A DNA stretch of 64,000 bases, from the NCBI RefSeq assembly GCF_014633365.1, contig NC_068338.1:21338616-21402615 (forward strand). Reading direction: 5' to 3'. The stretch's first letter is position 1. The number at the start of each line of letters is the position of its first letter. Below the pieces are notes generated by a model, which saw only the letters and a list, made by a program, of their open reading frames with translations, did not search any database and had not been told where the DNA came from. Positions 10,572 to 21,282 of the stretch are shown piece after piece. This DNA is from Diospyros lotus. Taxonomy: Eukaryota; Streptophyta; Magnoliopsida; Ericales; Ebenaceae. The position numbers were made by a program, and so were the translations under genes.

Positions 10572-10580
10572 AAAAGAAAA

Positions 10581-11368
10581 GGGTAAATTACCAAAAGTAT
10601 ACTGAACTTCTGGTTTTGTCAATTTTAGAATGAACTTTCAATTTTTAAAATAGTTGTACCAAACTTTGTGTTTAGTTCAATTGTAGAACACCATTATAAT
10701 CTTTTAAATTCTACCACCAAATGCTAAAACAAACACTGAGGAATTGCTGGCGTGGATGATAAGGTGGCAACTAATTGCCACCTCATCCCCCCCCCCCCCT
10801 CTCTCTCTCTCTCACATGCACAATATTTTAACAAGAGAATATATTTTTTGTTACACAAGTATAACTATAAACTAAAATATATACTTTGTATAAAATAAAT
10901 GTGCATATATTTTATGTATTATGTGCAATATATAAATATGCACATATAAACTAAATAAATATATTCAATATATCTTTAAAAAAAATAGAGGTGGCAGCGG
11001 TCAGGAACTGCCGCCATCACAGAACCCCAAGCAGTGTTTAAGATACCCCCAATGGTGAGGGTTCAATGGTGACAACAGGCTGCCACCTCTCTCTCTACTT
11101 TTTATTTTTAATATATTTATTTGGTTTGTGTATGTATATGCACATATACATAAAAAAACATTTTTCCCAACTCATCGATCATGTCAGACTTCAATCCCAT
11201 CTAAGTCATCATGCATCTCAGTGTTTAACAGCAGAACCAAGCAGAGGGTTATGCAATTATAAAATTGAAACTGAACACAAAGTTTGGTATGGCTATTGAA
11301 AAAAATTGAGAGTTCGCTCAAAAATTTTAAAAAAGCCAAAGGTTCAGTATTTTTTTGGTAAGTTACCC
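10581..11368. mobile_element. Mutator-type MITE with 9-bp TSD
   Basis: Termini form an inverted repeat of about 28 bp: left GGGTAAATTACCAAAAGTAT, right the complement of ATTTTTTTGGTAAGTTACCC. Both sides are flanked by the identical 9-bp sequence AAAAGAAAA (10572-10580 and 11369-11377). Nine-base duplications are typical of Mutator-like elements. The 788-bp interior has no transposase; it contains C and CT simple repeats at about 10788-10813 and a GC-richer patch near 10990-11095 that may be captured DNA. Confidence 0.85.
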
Positions 11369-11377
11369 AAAAGAAAA

Positions 11378-12270
11378 AGGAAAGCAGAAAGAAAATAGAA
11401 TCTAAAGTCTCATCCTTCCTTTGGGACTTGTCTACAAAGTGAACACTACAACTATTCATTTAGATCAAGTTTGTGGTTAATGATGTGTAGATATCAGTAA
11501 ATAGATTATATTAGTATCTACCCCACCAAGCTTTCCAAAAGACAGCTTCATAGAGAATTATGATGTCAAGTGTGAGTATAGCCTGTATATGGTCAATAAA
11601 AGGATAGAGGTAGTTTATTTCATAATTATTAAACCAACAATTCAGTCAGCATATTATTTTGACCCATGTGTGTGCAGAACACTAGCCTAGATCACTTTTC
11701 CATTAAAGCAAAGGAAGAGCTGGAGTGACCAAGCAGAGTCCCATCTCCATGAAAGGGTACGCAATTTTGTTGACTTACCTTGATATGGAATAGTCAACTT
11801 AGTCTGGTTATAACCTGCCAGTCTGCCACATCCCATGAACTGACCTAATCCACAATGCCCAAGGGATTGTGATGATTGTGAAGAGTCCTTAATGAGCAAG
11901 ACTTACCCTTCATTTCATTTGTAGCAGAACCTCGACATTAGAGAAATCTATTTCTTCTCATTGTTAGTTCCTTAGGGTCAATAGTCGATGTGATTAGTCG
12001 ATTTTTCTTCCTTAGCCACTCAAATATGGACAGTCGACTATTCCATCCTCACAGTCTATCCTTCAGGTGACTATCGAATGCCCCAACACCCAAAACACAC
12101 CTTTCTCAACTCTCTTTTACAACAGATGATTTACCATCTGACTGTCAGTCAACAATCATGCCTGCAGTCGATCCCCAGTAGGTTGGTCCTTCCCTGCCTG
12201 CCTTGGATACATGTAGTTCTGGTCCACAATCAAGCCTGTTCATGAGATGTAAGATAGAGCAACTCTATGT
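11378..12270. other. Intron 2, unassigned with TCGACT motifs
   Basis: No coding signal. 11980-12075 carries several AGTCGA/TCGACT motifs (for example CAGTCGACTATT) like those in the LTRs at 36780-36960 and 47280-47465, which suggests old LTR debris. Confidence 0.35.
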
Positions 12271-12275
12271 ATAAT

Positions 12276-12548
12276 TGTTGGAACGAGGATAAGAAGCTAT
12301 GGCCAAGATCAAGATAGAGATAGGTTGTTTTTATTCTTTTATCTTTTGTATCTATTTTGTGTTTTATCTTCTTATTGTATATTTAAATTGATGTAATCTA
12401 GTCCTAGATATAAGGTAAGTAATCTAGTCCTAAAATATAGGAATGTAATCTAGTCCTAAAATATAGGAGAATTCTTAGGAAACTTCTTGTATAAATTCTA
12501 TTATTGACATCAATAAAATAATTAAGGAATACCGCTTCCTTTCCCACA
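12276..12548 (+). repeat. 5' LTR of copia element C
   Basis: Starts TGTTGGAACGAGG and ends CCCACA. It is 26 bp longer than the 3' copy because a GTAATCTAGTCCTAAAATAT unit is duplicated. Confidence 0.92.
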
Positions 12549-12560
12549 TGGTATCAGAGC
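12549..12560 (+). other. Primer-binding site of copia element C
   Basis: TGGTATCAGAGC, matching initiator tRNA-Met, directly after the 5' LTR. Confidence 0.9.
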
Positions 12561-12766
12561 TATAGGCCGAGTATGATACATCGTAACCCTAGTGCCTTCA
12601 TCGCATAGCCTTTGATTTGATCCCTCTATTGGTCCTGCCTTCATTGCACTATTCTGGGCCACCCTTCTTTACACCTGACGTGCCTTTATTGCACCCACAA
12701 GCTTGTTGTTTCAAGAATTTCTAGTAACCGACAGCAGTTCCAGATTCCAGTCACTCTAAGATTGCA

Positions 12767-12812
12767 ATGGCAGAACTATCAAATGTAGCAAGTCCAAACC
12801 ATGCACGAGGGG
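12767..12812 (+). pseudogene. Gag start of copia element C, truncated
   Basis: An ATG 207 bases after the PBS begins M-A-E-L-S-N-V-A-S-P, then meets the inverted block near 12813. The open frame continues to 13042 only by chance through the opposite-strand RT. Confidence 0.55.
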
Positions 12813-14060
12813 ACTATTTGTGTCCATATAGGGCTTTCTTGAGTTTACAAACCCGAGTCTTCCCATCTCCTTCATGTGTAAAGCCTGGAGGGATTTCCAT
12901 AAAGACTTCTTCCTCTAAATCTCCATGTAAGAAGGCATTTTTGACATCGAATTGTTGCAATTTCCATCCAAATTTAGCTGCCAATGCTATTAGAATTCTT
13001 ACCGTAGTCATTTTTTCCATAGGTGCAAAAGTTTCTAGATAATCAATACCATAAGATTGAGTATAACCCTTGGCCACTAGGCGGGCCTTATACTTGTCAA
13101 GAGTTCCATTGACTTTGTATTTGACATTAAAAATCCACTTGCAACCCACTAGTTTGGTATCCTTTGATCTAGGAACTAATTCTCAGGTTTGCTTTTTCTT
13201 TAGGGCATCCATTTCTTCTAACATAGCCTTCTTCCAATTATGGTCTTTTACAGCTTCTTCTACCGATTTGGGAATAACAATTGCATCCAATGATGTTAGG
13301 AAGCTTTGATATTGAGCGGATACACGATGGTATGATAGATAAGAAGCTAATGGATGTTTGGTGCAAGTTCTAACACCTTTTCAAATGGCAATGGAAAGGT
13401 CCAAGTCCAAGGGTTCTGATTGGGGTTGAGATGTACTGGGGTTGGTGGCTGGGTCTTTACTTGGTGTAATTTCTAGGCTAGTATTCGGAGCCGATGATGG
13501 GCCTGGCTGCAGTTCTTCAATGGGCTGCCTTCTCTTGTACACATAGAGAGAAATCTTGTACCTTATAGGAGAATCGAGCCTCAAGTGAGGATGATTAGTT
13601 GGTAAGGGTTGAGGTGTCATAATAGGGCTGGAATCTTGGGAAGGATCCTAACCGGCTGCTCGTCTCGAGACTTGCATTTAGAAATTCCCAATCCAAATCT
13701 ACATGATTTGTATCTGCTGGCCTTGCTGGAATGGGAGCAAAATAGGGTTGAAATTCATTGAATGTGACATCTTTTGAAACATAGAACTTTCGAGTGTTTG
13801 GGTGGTAGCACTTATACTCTTTTTGTGTTGGAGAATATCCAAGGAAGATGCACTTAAGGGCCCTAGGGTCCAACTTGCCTCTATGGATTTTGAGTATGTG
13901 AACAAAACATACACATCCAAACACTCTTAAGAGTAGCTGAGTATGAAGATTAAAGTTTGGAAAAAATGAATTTAAAGATTGAAAAGGACTTTGACCATTG
14001 AGAACCCTAGATGGTACCCTATTAATGACATAAGTAGCAGTTAACACAGCTAAGATTTTC
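12813..14060 (-). pseudogene. Inverted integrase-RT block of copia element C
   Basis: Read on the minus strand from 14060 downward, this gives the integrase end (TATYVINRVPSRVLNGQ, then LDPRALKCIFLGYSPTQKEY), a linker, and the RT N-terminal half from G-C-K-W-I-F (about 13149) through ETFAPM and [11 protein letters not shown] to C-K-L-K-K-A-L-Y-G at about 12820. The RT then resumes on the plus strand at 14068. Order and polarity show that one contiguous segment was flipped inside the element. Several stops are present (near 13620 and in 13150-13380). Confidence 0.85.
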
Positions 14061-14067
14061 AAAGGCC

Positions 14068-15431
14068 ATGCTTTCTATGGGATACCACCAAAGCCAAGGA
14101 GACCAAACTCTATTTATCAAACATATAGGAGAAAAGGTAACAGTTTTGCTTGTTTATGTGGATGATATTGTGGTGATAGGGAATGACACAACTGAACAAG
14201 ACTGTCTCAAACAAAACTTAGCTTGTGAATTTGAAATCAAAGATCTCAGTCAATTGCGATATTTCTTAGGCATAGAAGTAGCACACTCAAAGGAAGGTAT
14301 TTTCTTATCTCAACGAAAATATATCTTGGATTTGCTTGATGAAACAGGGCTATTAGGGGGAAAAGGAGGAAAGATACCTATTGATCCCAATACAAAATTG
14401 CAAGCCAATAAAGGTGGACAAAGAGAGATTTCAACGCTTGGTAGGGCGATTAATATATCTGTCACATACTAGACCTGACATATCATTTGCTATCAGCCAA
14501 TTCATGCATGATCCTAATGAAGAACATATGATAGCAGTAAGGAAGATTCTATGTTATCTTAAACCTACACCTGGAAAAGGGATCTTATTCACTCCAAGGA
14601 CAGACTTAAAGCTTCAAGGATATACAGATGCGGATTATGGTGGCTCACTGGTTGACTGAAGATCTACAATCGGGTACTGTGTATTTCTAGGAGAAAATTG
14701 ATAGATTATTGAAGATAATCTATCTGGGTTTACTGAATTTGGAGAGAATTACAACTGAAAAAGTAAACAAATGAAATGAAAGTGGACTTCCGAGATGTCT
14801 ACACTCTCCTGAATTCCTCCTACTCAAAAAGATGCCTTCCCCCTCTACTATCTTTCCTACTTAACTGTTATTCCAGCCATCCTCCTCTAACCGATTATGT
14901 TATCCGCACATGCCACCAGCTTGCTCTACCCATAATACCCTTTAACCACTTTTGTTGCTTTCTCCCTTACTCGTATCACTATTCTGCTCCTACTTATTCT
15001 GTCGTTGATAACAGAATTGTATGGGTTTTCTATCAAAAATTTGATCTCCTGGAGATAAAAAGCAAGGGGTGGTGGCTAGACCCGGTGTTGAGGCAGAATT
15101 TAAAGCTATGGCTCTCGGTGTATGTGAGCTCTTATGGGTAAAGATTATCCTAGAAGATTTGAAAATTCCGATACAAAGGCCTATTGAACTCTTGGGAGAT
15201 AATCAATCAGCTATAATTATAGCCTACAATCCGGTGCAACCTGAAAAAACCAAGCATATCGAAATTGATAGACATTTCCTAAAGGAAAAATTAGACAGGG
15301 GTCTAATGAAGATTTCATATATTCCTTCCAACCATCAAGTGGCTGATGTTCTTACAAAAGGTTTGCCAAATATCCAATTTGAAGTCTTGATCAATAAGCT
15401 GGGCATGATTGATATCTACTCCCCAACTTGA
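14068..15431 (+). pseudogene. RT second half and RNase H of copia element C
   Basis: The plus-strand frame starts M-L-S-M-G-Y-H-Q-S-Q-G-D-Q and retains the catalytic box L-V-Y-V-D-D-I-V (14149-14172). It continues through FLGIEVAHSKEGIFLSQRKY. A small frame change near 14380-14400 leads to the RLVGRLIYLSHTRPDISFA block. RNase H starts near 14590 (G-Y-T-D-A-D-Y-G), is interrupted by the solo LTR at 14699-15035, and resumes to 15431 with A-E-F-K-A-M-A and I-E-I-D-R-H-F. A stop follows the solo LTR near 15060. Confidence 0.85.
14699..15035. mobile_element. Solo LTR inside copia element C
   Basis: 337 bp starting TGATAG and ending CTATCA, flanked by identical 5-bp duplications AAAAT (14694-14698 and 15036-15040). 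Removing it with one duplication leaves RNase H in a continuous frame at this point, which confirms the boundaries. No internal region remains, so it is a solo LTR or very small element. Its family is not otherwise seen in the window. Confidence 0.85.
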
Positions 15432-15438
15432 GGGGGAA
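15430..15438 (+). other. Polypurine tract of copia element C
   Basis: GAGGGGGAA sits directly before the 3' LTR and would prime plus-strand DNA synthesis. Confidence 0.85.
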
Positions 15439-15685
15439 TGTTGGAACAAGGATAAGAAGCTTCGGCCAAGATCAAGATAGAGATAGGTTGTTTTCATTCT
15501 TTTATCTTTTGTATCTATTTTGTGTTTTATCTTCTTATTGTATATTTAAATTGATATAATCTAGTCCTAGATATAAGGTAAGTAATCTAATCCTAAAATA
15601 TAGGAGAATTCTTAGGAAACTTCTTGTATAAATTCTATTATTGACATCAATAAAATAATTAAGGAATACTGCTTCCTTTTCCACA
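15439..15685 (+). repeat. 3' LTR of copia element C
   Basis: 247 bp, TGTTGGAACAAGG to TTCCACA, about 3% different from the 5' LTR outside the 26-bp duplication. The ATAAT duplication follows. Confidence 0.92.
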
Positions 15686-15836
15686 ATAATCACATAACTT
15701 CATTGCCAATTGATATGATATCATATGATCAACTTTCAACATTAATATTTAAGCTTCTGCATACAGTTACATACTTCAAAAACGTAAAAATATTCTGCAT
15801 ATCTTCTTCCCTCATCTACCCCCAAGCTATTAGTTA

Positions 15837-16204
15837 GGGCAAATAGCAAAAAAAACCCGAACCTTTTCATGAATTTGCTACTTTATCCAATCGTTTCAAT
15901 TTTGGTAATTATATCATAATTGGCTCAATTGGGTGCAATTTTATCCAACACTTGACTCGAGTTAGCCATTTTATTTTTCATATTATTTTTTTATTTTTCT
16001 ACATGTACATGTGAGTCCCACCTAAATTTTTATTTTTTTTTGACACGTGGCGTACCACGTCAGTAATGACGCACGCCTCACAAATCAATTTCAGGTGTTG
16101 GATAAAATTGCACCCAATTAAGGCAATTGGGATATAATTGCCAAAATTGAAACTACTGGATAAAATTGCAAATTCGCAAAAAGGTTTGGGTTTGCTATTT
16201 GCCC
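15837..16204. mobile_element. Mutator-type MITE with 9-bp TSD, second copy type
   Basis: Inverted termini GGGCAAATAGCAAAAAAAAC and the complement of GGGTTTGCTATTTGCCC enclose 368 bp of AT-rich non-coding sequence. The perfect 9-bp flank TATTAGTTA is found at 15828-15836 and 16205-16213. Internal mirrored pieces (TTGGTAATTATAT with its complement, GGTGCAATTTTATCCA with its complement) extend the hairpin well beyond the ends. Confidence 0.92.
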
Positions 16205-16213
16205 TATTAGTTA

Positions 16214-16944
16214 TCATTCCCCTTCCTTGCCTAGTCTGGAATTGTAAAAACGCAACCCATGACAAGGTAATCTCAATAGAGCATGACATGACAATGCAAT
16301 CACACATATAGTTACCAGATTCGTCCCACCACCTGGGAACCGCGTACTGGTACATTGATGATCTGGAATGCCATGGTACATGTTCCAAATCGTCAATATT
16401 GCAGATCCAAAAGAACACAGAATGGAAGAAGAAGAAGAAGAAGAAGAGCATCAATTCCAGAACAGTAAGAGTTGATTTATAAAAAGAAGAGCATCAAAGC
16501 TGTTACCTCCTCTTATTCCTTTCTCTCTGTAATAGCTCATGGTAGGTTAATCTTCCAAAGCAAACATTGGATAAGAGAAGGGGGAAAAAGAGTTGAGTGG
16601 CTTAACTCTCAAGTCTTTCACTTAATTTTTGTCAACCCTATGCAGTTTTTTATTTCTCTTTTGTTGTGGTTCTTATGCAAACTTTGATGTATTGATGTAT
16701 GGACCATGGGTTATGGAATTGAAGTTATGAACTCTGAATATGAATTATGAATGCCAATATTTTGTATTCAGAATTTTTTTCTCAACTTTCAAGACTTTGT
16801 TCATGAATCTTGCGAGTTTTGTTTTATGTCTTCATTCTTTTCAATCCTAATCCTAGGTAAGTAAGTTAATCATTTCTCTTTTTTAAGAATTTTGCTCTTT
16901 GCATAAATATTTTTCTAACTTTGAAGATAATATATTATATGTTT
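16214..16944. other. Intron 2, unassigned, with GAA microsatellite
   Basis: A GAA repeat of about 8 units lies near 16424-16448. The rest is AT-rich with no recognisable coding or repeat structure. Confidence 0.4.
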
Positions 16945-17560
16945 TGCAGGCATTTCGCTTTGGCACACCAAAATATGCATAGAAATGTTCCATGACCTAA
17001 AGTGGCAAACTCAAGAAGCCTACCCCCATGTACTGCATTCCAAGCAAAGTGGCATACCATGTCCCCATGCCGTGCTCCGGATACCAAATGTCCAGCAAAC
17101 CAAGTAACTATGATCACACATTTCATGAAGGCAATCTCTAACCTTGACTTTTTTTCATTCATTGGGTGTACACCCTCCTAAATTCAAGCCTCATTCTTCC
17201 CATGGCAACTTTCAGATTATTTGGCCCAAGACCGTAGGCTCACATTAGCCAACATTCTCTACCATTACACAAGGATCGTTACAACACATTTATGGAATTG
17301 AAACTTCTTTACCAACACATGCTAGACTCAACATAGCCATATTATGCACATGTATCATGCAGACAACATGTCAAATAGCACATTAGGCTGCCATAAAAAC
17401 ATTATATGCATCATTCCATATGTGCAATAACCATAACCAAGTACTTACCTCCTTTAAGCTTTGGCTTCTCTAGCCTTTCAGTAGAGATTTAGCCTTCTCC
17501 TCTGCTTTCTTTCACTTTTTCCTAAGTGGGATGGCCTATTTATAGGTTAGCTATCCTTTT
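16945..17560 (-). repeat. Diverged dispersed repeat, LTR-like, minus
   Basis: 17211-17470 is the inverted partner of 8739-9000. Read on the minus strand, the unit has a TATAAATAGGCC box (17534-17545) followed by a leader and then the shared AAGGTAAGT block, so an LTR or promoter-bearing element is likely. The right edge touches the truncated copia element D. Confidence 0.5.
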
Positions 17561-17667
17561 CTTGCCACCTTTTTCTCATTCAACCACCTCAACACCTGCT
17601 TCATCACAAGAAGGTCACTCCCTCTTCTAGAAACCTTTACACCCTTCTCCATGTCTCACCAAAAACT

Positions 17668-18183
17668 AGTTTTTTCTCGCACAAAGTAACAATCTATTTC
17701 AATGCTTGGTCCTTTCATGAAAAACAGGATTAGAGGCAATATGAAGAGCAACCCGATTGTCACACATAAGCTGCATAAAACCTGAATCAGCTACTTGGTC
17801 CTTAAGAAGTTGTTTCAATCTTATCAGCTCACATGTAGCTAATGCCATGGCTTTATACTCAGCTTTAGCACTAGACCTAGCATCAACATGCTGCTTTTTA
17901 CTCTTTCAAGAAACCAGATTGCCTCCAACCAAAACACAATAGCCAAAAGTGGACTATCTATCAAATGGACAGCCTGCCCAATCAATATCTACATAACCAA
18001 TCACTTGTGTATGACCTTTATCCTCAAATAGTAAACTTTTACCAGGTGAACTCTTAATATATCGTAAAATACACACCAAAGCCTGCCAATGACCATTGCC
18101 AAGAGAATCCAAAAACTAGCTAACCACACTAACAACAAATGCAATATCTGGTCAAGTCATTGTAAGATAATTCAGCTCCCCAA
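17668..18183 (-). pseudogene. RNase H and RT end of copia element D
   Basis: Minus-strand reading gives T-M-T-R-P-D-I-A-F, then L-R-Y-I-K-S-S-P-G-K, Y-V-D-I-D-W-A-G-C and [11 protein letters not shown], ending F-V-R-E-K-T. A stop in the S-T-F-G-Y-C-V region and at least two others make it non-functional. The copy is cut off at about 17668. Confidence 0.8.
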
Positions 18184-18598
18184 TGTCATGAACCTAGGGC
18201 TTAACCTAGGATCAGTTTGGGAATTGGAAGAATCCAATTCAGCTAAGGCCAAGAACAGAAGGAAATTAGGGGGAGATTTGAAAGAATGAGGGGGAAATTA
18301 GAAAAAGTGTTAGGGGGATTAGAAGAACAGAAAAGAAGGAGATGAAGATCAAGAAAGGGGAGAGAATTTGGAGGAGAAATTAGATTTCAACTCATTAATT
18401 CCTGGATAAAGAAAAAAACCCATTACAACAATCTTATATAGGCATATTTGCCTTCTAACAGCCTAGCACATGCTCCCATGTGCTTCTAACCACTTGCTAA
18501 AATATATCCTAACAATTATTATAAACCTATTACAAGATTACCCCTTTATTATATCTCTATTACAATATTGACCTTCCATTACTCCTAGGGACATGACA
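18184..18598 (-). mobile_element. Solo gypsy LTR in copia element D
   Basis: 415 bp, TGTCATG to CATGACA, flanked by identical CCCAA (18179-18183 and 18599-18603). On the minus strand it has a TATATAAGA box near 18435 and a CT-rich leader, so transcription would run minus. It is the same family as the split LTR at 37304-37617 plus 43098-43164. It cuts the copia RT within the R-L-V-G motif. Confidence 0.9.
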
Positions 18599-20372
18599 CC
18601 CAACTAGTCTCTTATAACGCCTTGGATCACAAATAGGCTCCCTCTCTCTAGGAACAAGCACAGAATTAGGATCCATAGGCATATCAATGGGCCTATAAAC
18701 CTCCTCCAAGAGAGATACAAATGCTATACCTAGATCTAATAACCTCAATACCCAAGAAATACCCTAGTGGACCCAAATCCTTAGTTTGAAAATAATAATG
18801 TAAATGAGTCTTCAATTAAGAAATTCTCTGCTCATCATCACCAATAATGACAATATCATTTACATAAACAACCAAGTAGATAACACCACCAAGAGTATGG
18901 AAATAGAAAACATAATGGTTAACTTCACTCCTAGTCAATCCGAAAGATTGAACTATAGAGCTAAAGCGACCAACTAGCATATAGGTGATTGCTTCAAACC
19001 ATACAATGATTTTTTGAGGTGACAAACCAGGTGATGCCCCCCCCCCCCCCCCCTCCCCCCGGGCACGCGCAACAAACTGAAGTGGTTGCTCCATATAAAC
19101 CTCATCAAAAAGATCACCATGGAAAAAGGTACTTTTTTATGTCAAGCTAGTGAAAAGGCCAATGTCTAATGGTAGCAATGGAAAGAAACAAACTCACTCT
19201 CAAGAAGATCACCATGGAGAAAGGCATTTTTTATGTCAAGCTGATGAAGAGGCCAATGTCTAATGGCAGCAATGGAAAGAAACAATGAACTGAAACAATA
19301 TTAGCCACAGGGGAAAAGGTATCTCCATAATCAAGACCAAAGGTCTGTGAATAACCCTTGGCAACCATGCTTTTAATCTATCAATAGAGCCATCAAGACC
19401 AACTTTAATAGTAAAAACCCAGCAGTAACCAACTAAGGACATCTCGAGCGGAAGGGGAACCAAATCTCAAATCCCATTAGCAAAAAAACAGACATCTCCT
19501 CTTCCATAGCATGATGCAAACTAGGGTGAGCAAGAGCCTTTGCAATTGTGTTAGGAATAGAAATAGACAAAAGAGCAGAAACAAAGGTAGAAGGGATAGA
19601 AGATAAATTAATGATAGCTCAAGAAAGTGTAAATAGGATGAAGATAACGAGAAGAACAAGTACCTCTACATAGAGAAGGCTAAATTGGATGGGAAACTAA
19701 AGGAATAATGGCACCTGTAGGGAGACAAGCATCTAAAAGAACTACAACATTTGGAGGAACATGAGGTGAAGAAACCACACCACCTGAAGGAATAGAAGCT
19801 GGAATAGAAGAAGGTCAGAACGATGCTAATATGTCAAGAGAAGACAAGAAGGAATAGAGAAGTAATGGGAGAAGAGATAGTAGGAACTAAGGAAGAAAAA
19901 TAAGGAAAAGAACCTCAACAAGAGATAAGGAAGAAGGGAAAAAGAAGCAAAGAAAGGACTAGTCTCAAAGAACGTAACATTAGAACAAAGAAAATAACGA
20001 TTAAGATAGGGGGAAAACCACTTATAATCCTTTTGAAACCAAGAATACTTTAGGAAGACACATTTAACATATCAAGGTGATAGTTTGTCCCTTCTTGGTG
20101 ATAAAAGATGAACAAAACAAGCGAAACCAAAAATACAACGAGGAAAAGGATATAAGGGTTCATGAGGAAAAAGGAGAGTATGAGAAATACGTCCATTAAG
20201 AATAGTAGAAGGCATCCAATTAATCAAATAGTAGGAAGTCAAAAGAGTAACATCCCCCAAAAAAAAAGATGAACATGCATATGAACCAATAAGGTATGGA
20301 TGTCTCAAATGACAAGACGATTTTAACATTCCGCCACCCCATTTTGTTGTGGAATATATGGACACAAAGTTT
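18599..20372 (-). pseudogene. RT and integrase end of copia element D
   Basis: On the minus strand: integrase end at about 20372-20072 (S-Y-Y-L-I-N-W-M-P-S-T-I-L-N-G), a long degraded linker, RT start near 19460-19300 (G-Y-C-W-V-F-T-I-K), and the second half at 19094-18816 with V-V-Y-V-N-D-I-V-I-I-G-D-D. The catalytic box therefore reads Y-V-N-D instead of Y-V-D-D. A duplicated stretch (19098-19180 and 19200-19290, sharing AAGATCACCATGGA and AGGCCAATGTCTAATGG) and a long C run at 19037-19060 add further damage. Confidence 0.75.
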
Positions 20373-20641
20373 TGAAGCAGTATACAAGAGCTTGAAAGGA
20401 AACTTAGGGCAGAAAACAAAGAGAGGAGAAGAAATTCTCAATATTCACCAGTGAATCAAAAATGAATACAACACAATACTCAAAGAAGAGAAGCTACTAT
20501 TTATATAGCAGCTGCCTTATTAAAGGTACCTTACACCAAGGCACCTTATAACCGCCTAACTACAATAAACCAATAGAAGGAGCAATATAATACAACAACA
20601 TAATAATAAAGATACAATAAGAAGCATGCTATACTCTCACA
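20373..20641 (-). repeat. 3' LTR of copia element E
   Basis: 269 bp; on the plus strand it begins TGAAGCAGTATAC and ends ATACTCTCACA. It carries about 10 bases absent from the 5' copy near 20545. Confidence 0.92.
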
Positions 20642-20650
20642 TTCCCCCTC
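20642..20650 (-). other. Polypurine tract of copia element E
   Basis: Minus-strand GAGGGGGAA immediately before the 3' LTR, identical in form to the tract of copia C. Confidence 0.85.
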
Positions 20651-20731
20651 AAATCAAACCCCATAGAGGAAGAACTTGAGATCCTGGAGCTTCTTGGAGA
20701 ATTAACAGACAATAAGCCAACAACAAATAAG

Positions 20732-21277
20732 CTACTCCTTGAGTGTTGATTTGAGAGAAGCTCCTAGAAGATCTGGCTTCCGAACAAGAGACATCCTTAG
20801 ACGTAGCTTATCACATAAAAGCTGAAAATGACTTCTAGCTAGGCCTTTAGTAAAAACATCTGCAATCTGATAGTAAGTAGGAACATAGCGAATTTCAACC
20901 TCCCCATTCTCAACTTTCTCTCGCACAAAGTGAATGTCAATTTCCAAATGCTTAGTGCGAGCATGAAAAACAGGGTTCTCAACAATGCTTTTAGTAGCTA
21001 GGTTATCACTCCAGAGAACAGGAACATGAGCACATGGATAGCCAAGCTCTGAAAACAAGGATTTTAACCACATAATCTCAGTCACACCTTGAGTGATTGC
21101 TCTGTATTCGGCTTCTCCTACTGACCTAGCTACAATCGACTGCTTACGAGAACTCCATATAATCAAATTACTGCCAAGAAACACACAACCCACTAGTAGA
21201 TCGGTGAGTGACTTTACAACCGGCGTGATCAGCATTTGTATACACTGTGAGAGAGAGATCAGCTAAGGAGGGAGAAA
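20732..21277 (-). pseudogene. RNase H of copia element E
   Basis: An open minus-strand frame with V-Y-T-N-A-D-H-A-G, C-V-F-L-G-S-N-L-I-I-W-S-S-R-K-Q, V-G-E-A-E-Y-R-A-I-T-Q-G and H-L-E-I-D-I-H-F-V-R-E-K, the standard order of copia RNase H. It ends with a terminal D-V-F-T-K-G-L block and a stop. This segment is intact, but it is cut off from RT by the 2-kb LTR at 21283-23341. Confidence 0.88.
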
Positions 21278-21282
21278 AGAAC

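Larger units (their letters stand above)
12276..15685 (+). mobile_element. Copia element C, internally rearranged
   Basis: A bounded insertion: LTR at 12276-12548, LTR at 15439-15685, and identical 5-bp target duplications ATAAT at 12271-12275 and 15686-15690. PBS and polypurine tract are both present, and the LTRs fix plus orientation. The interior is abnormal. A short gag start is followed by a block of about 1.25 kb in inverted orientation (integrase end plus first half of reverse transcriptase), then the second half of RT and RNase H in normal orientation. Most of gag, protease and the integrase core are gone. RNase H is further split by a solo LTR. LTRs differ at about 8 sites plus one 26-bp duplication, so the insertion is moderately young. 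Confidence 0.9.

Noticed and set aside
12767..13042. 91-codon plus-strand frame as a new gene
   Set aside because: Only the first 15 or so codons are copia gag; the remainder is antisense to the inverted RT block.
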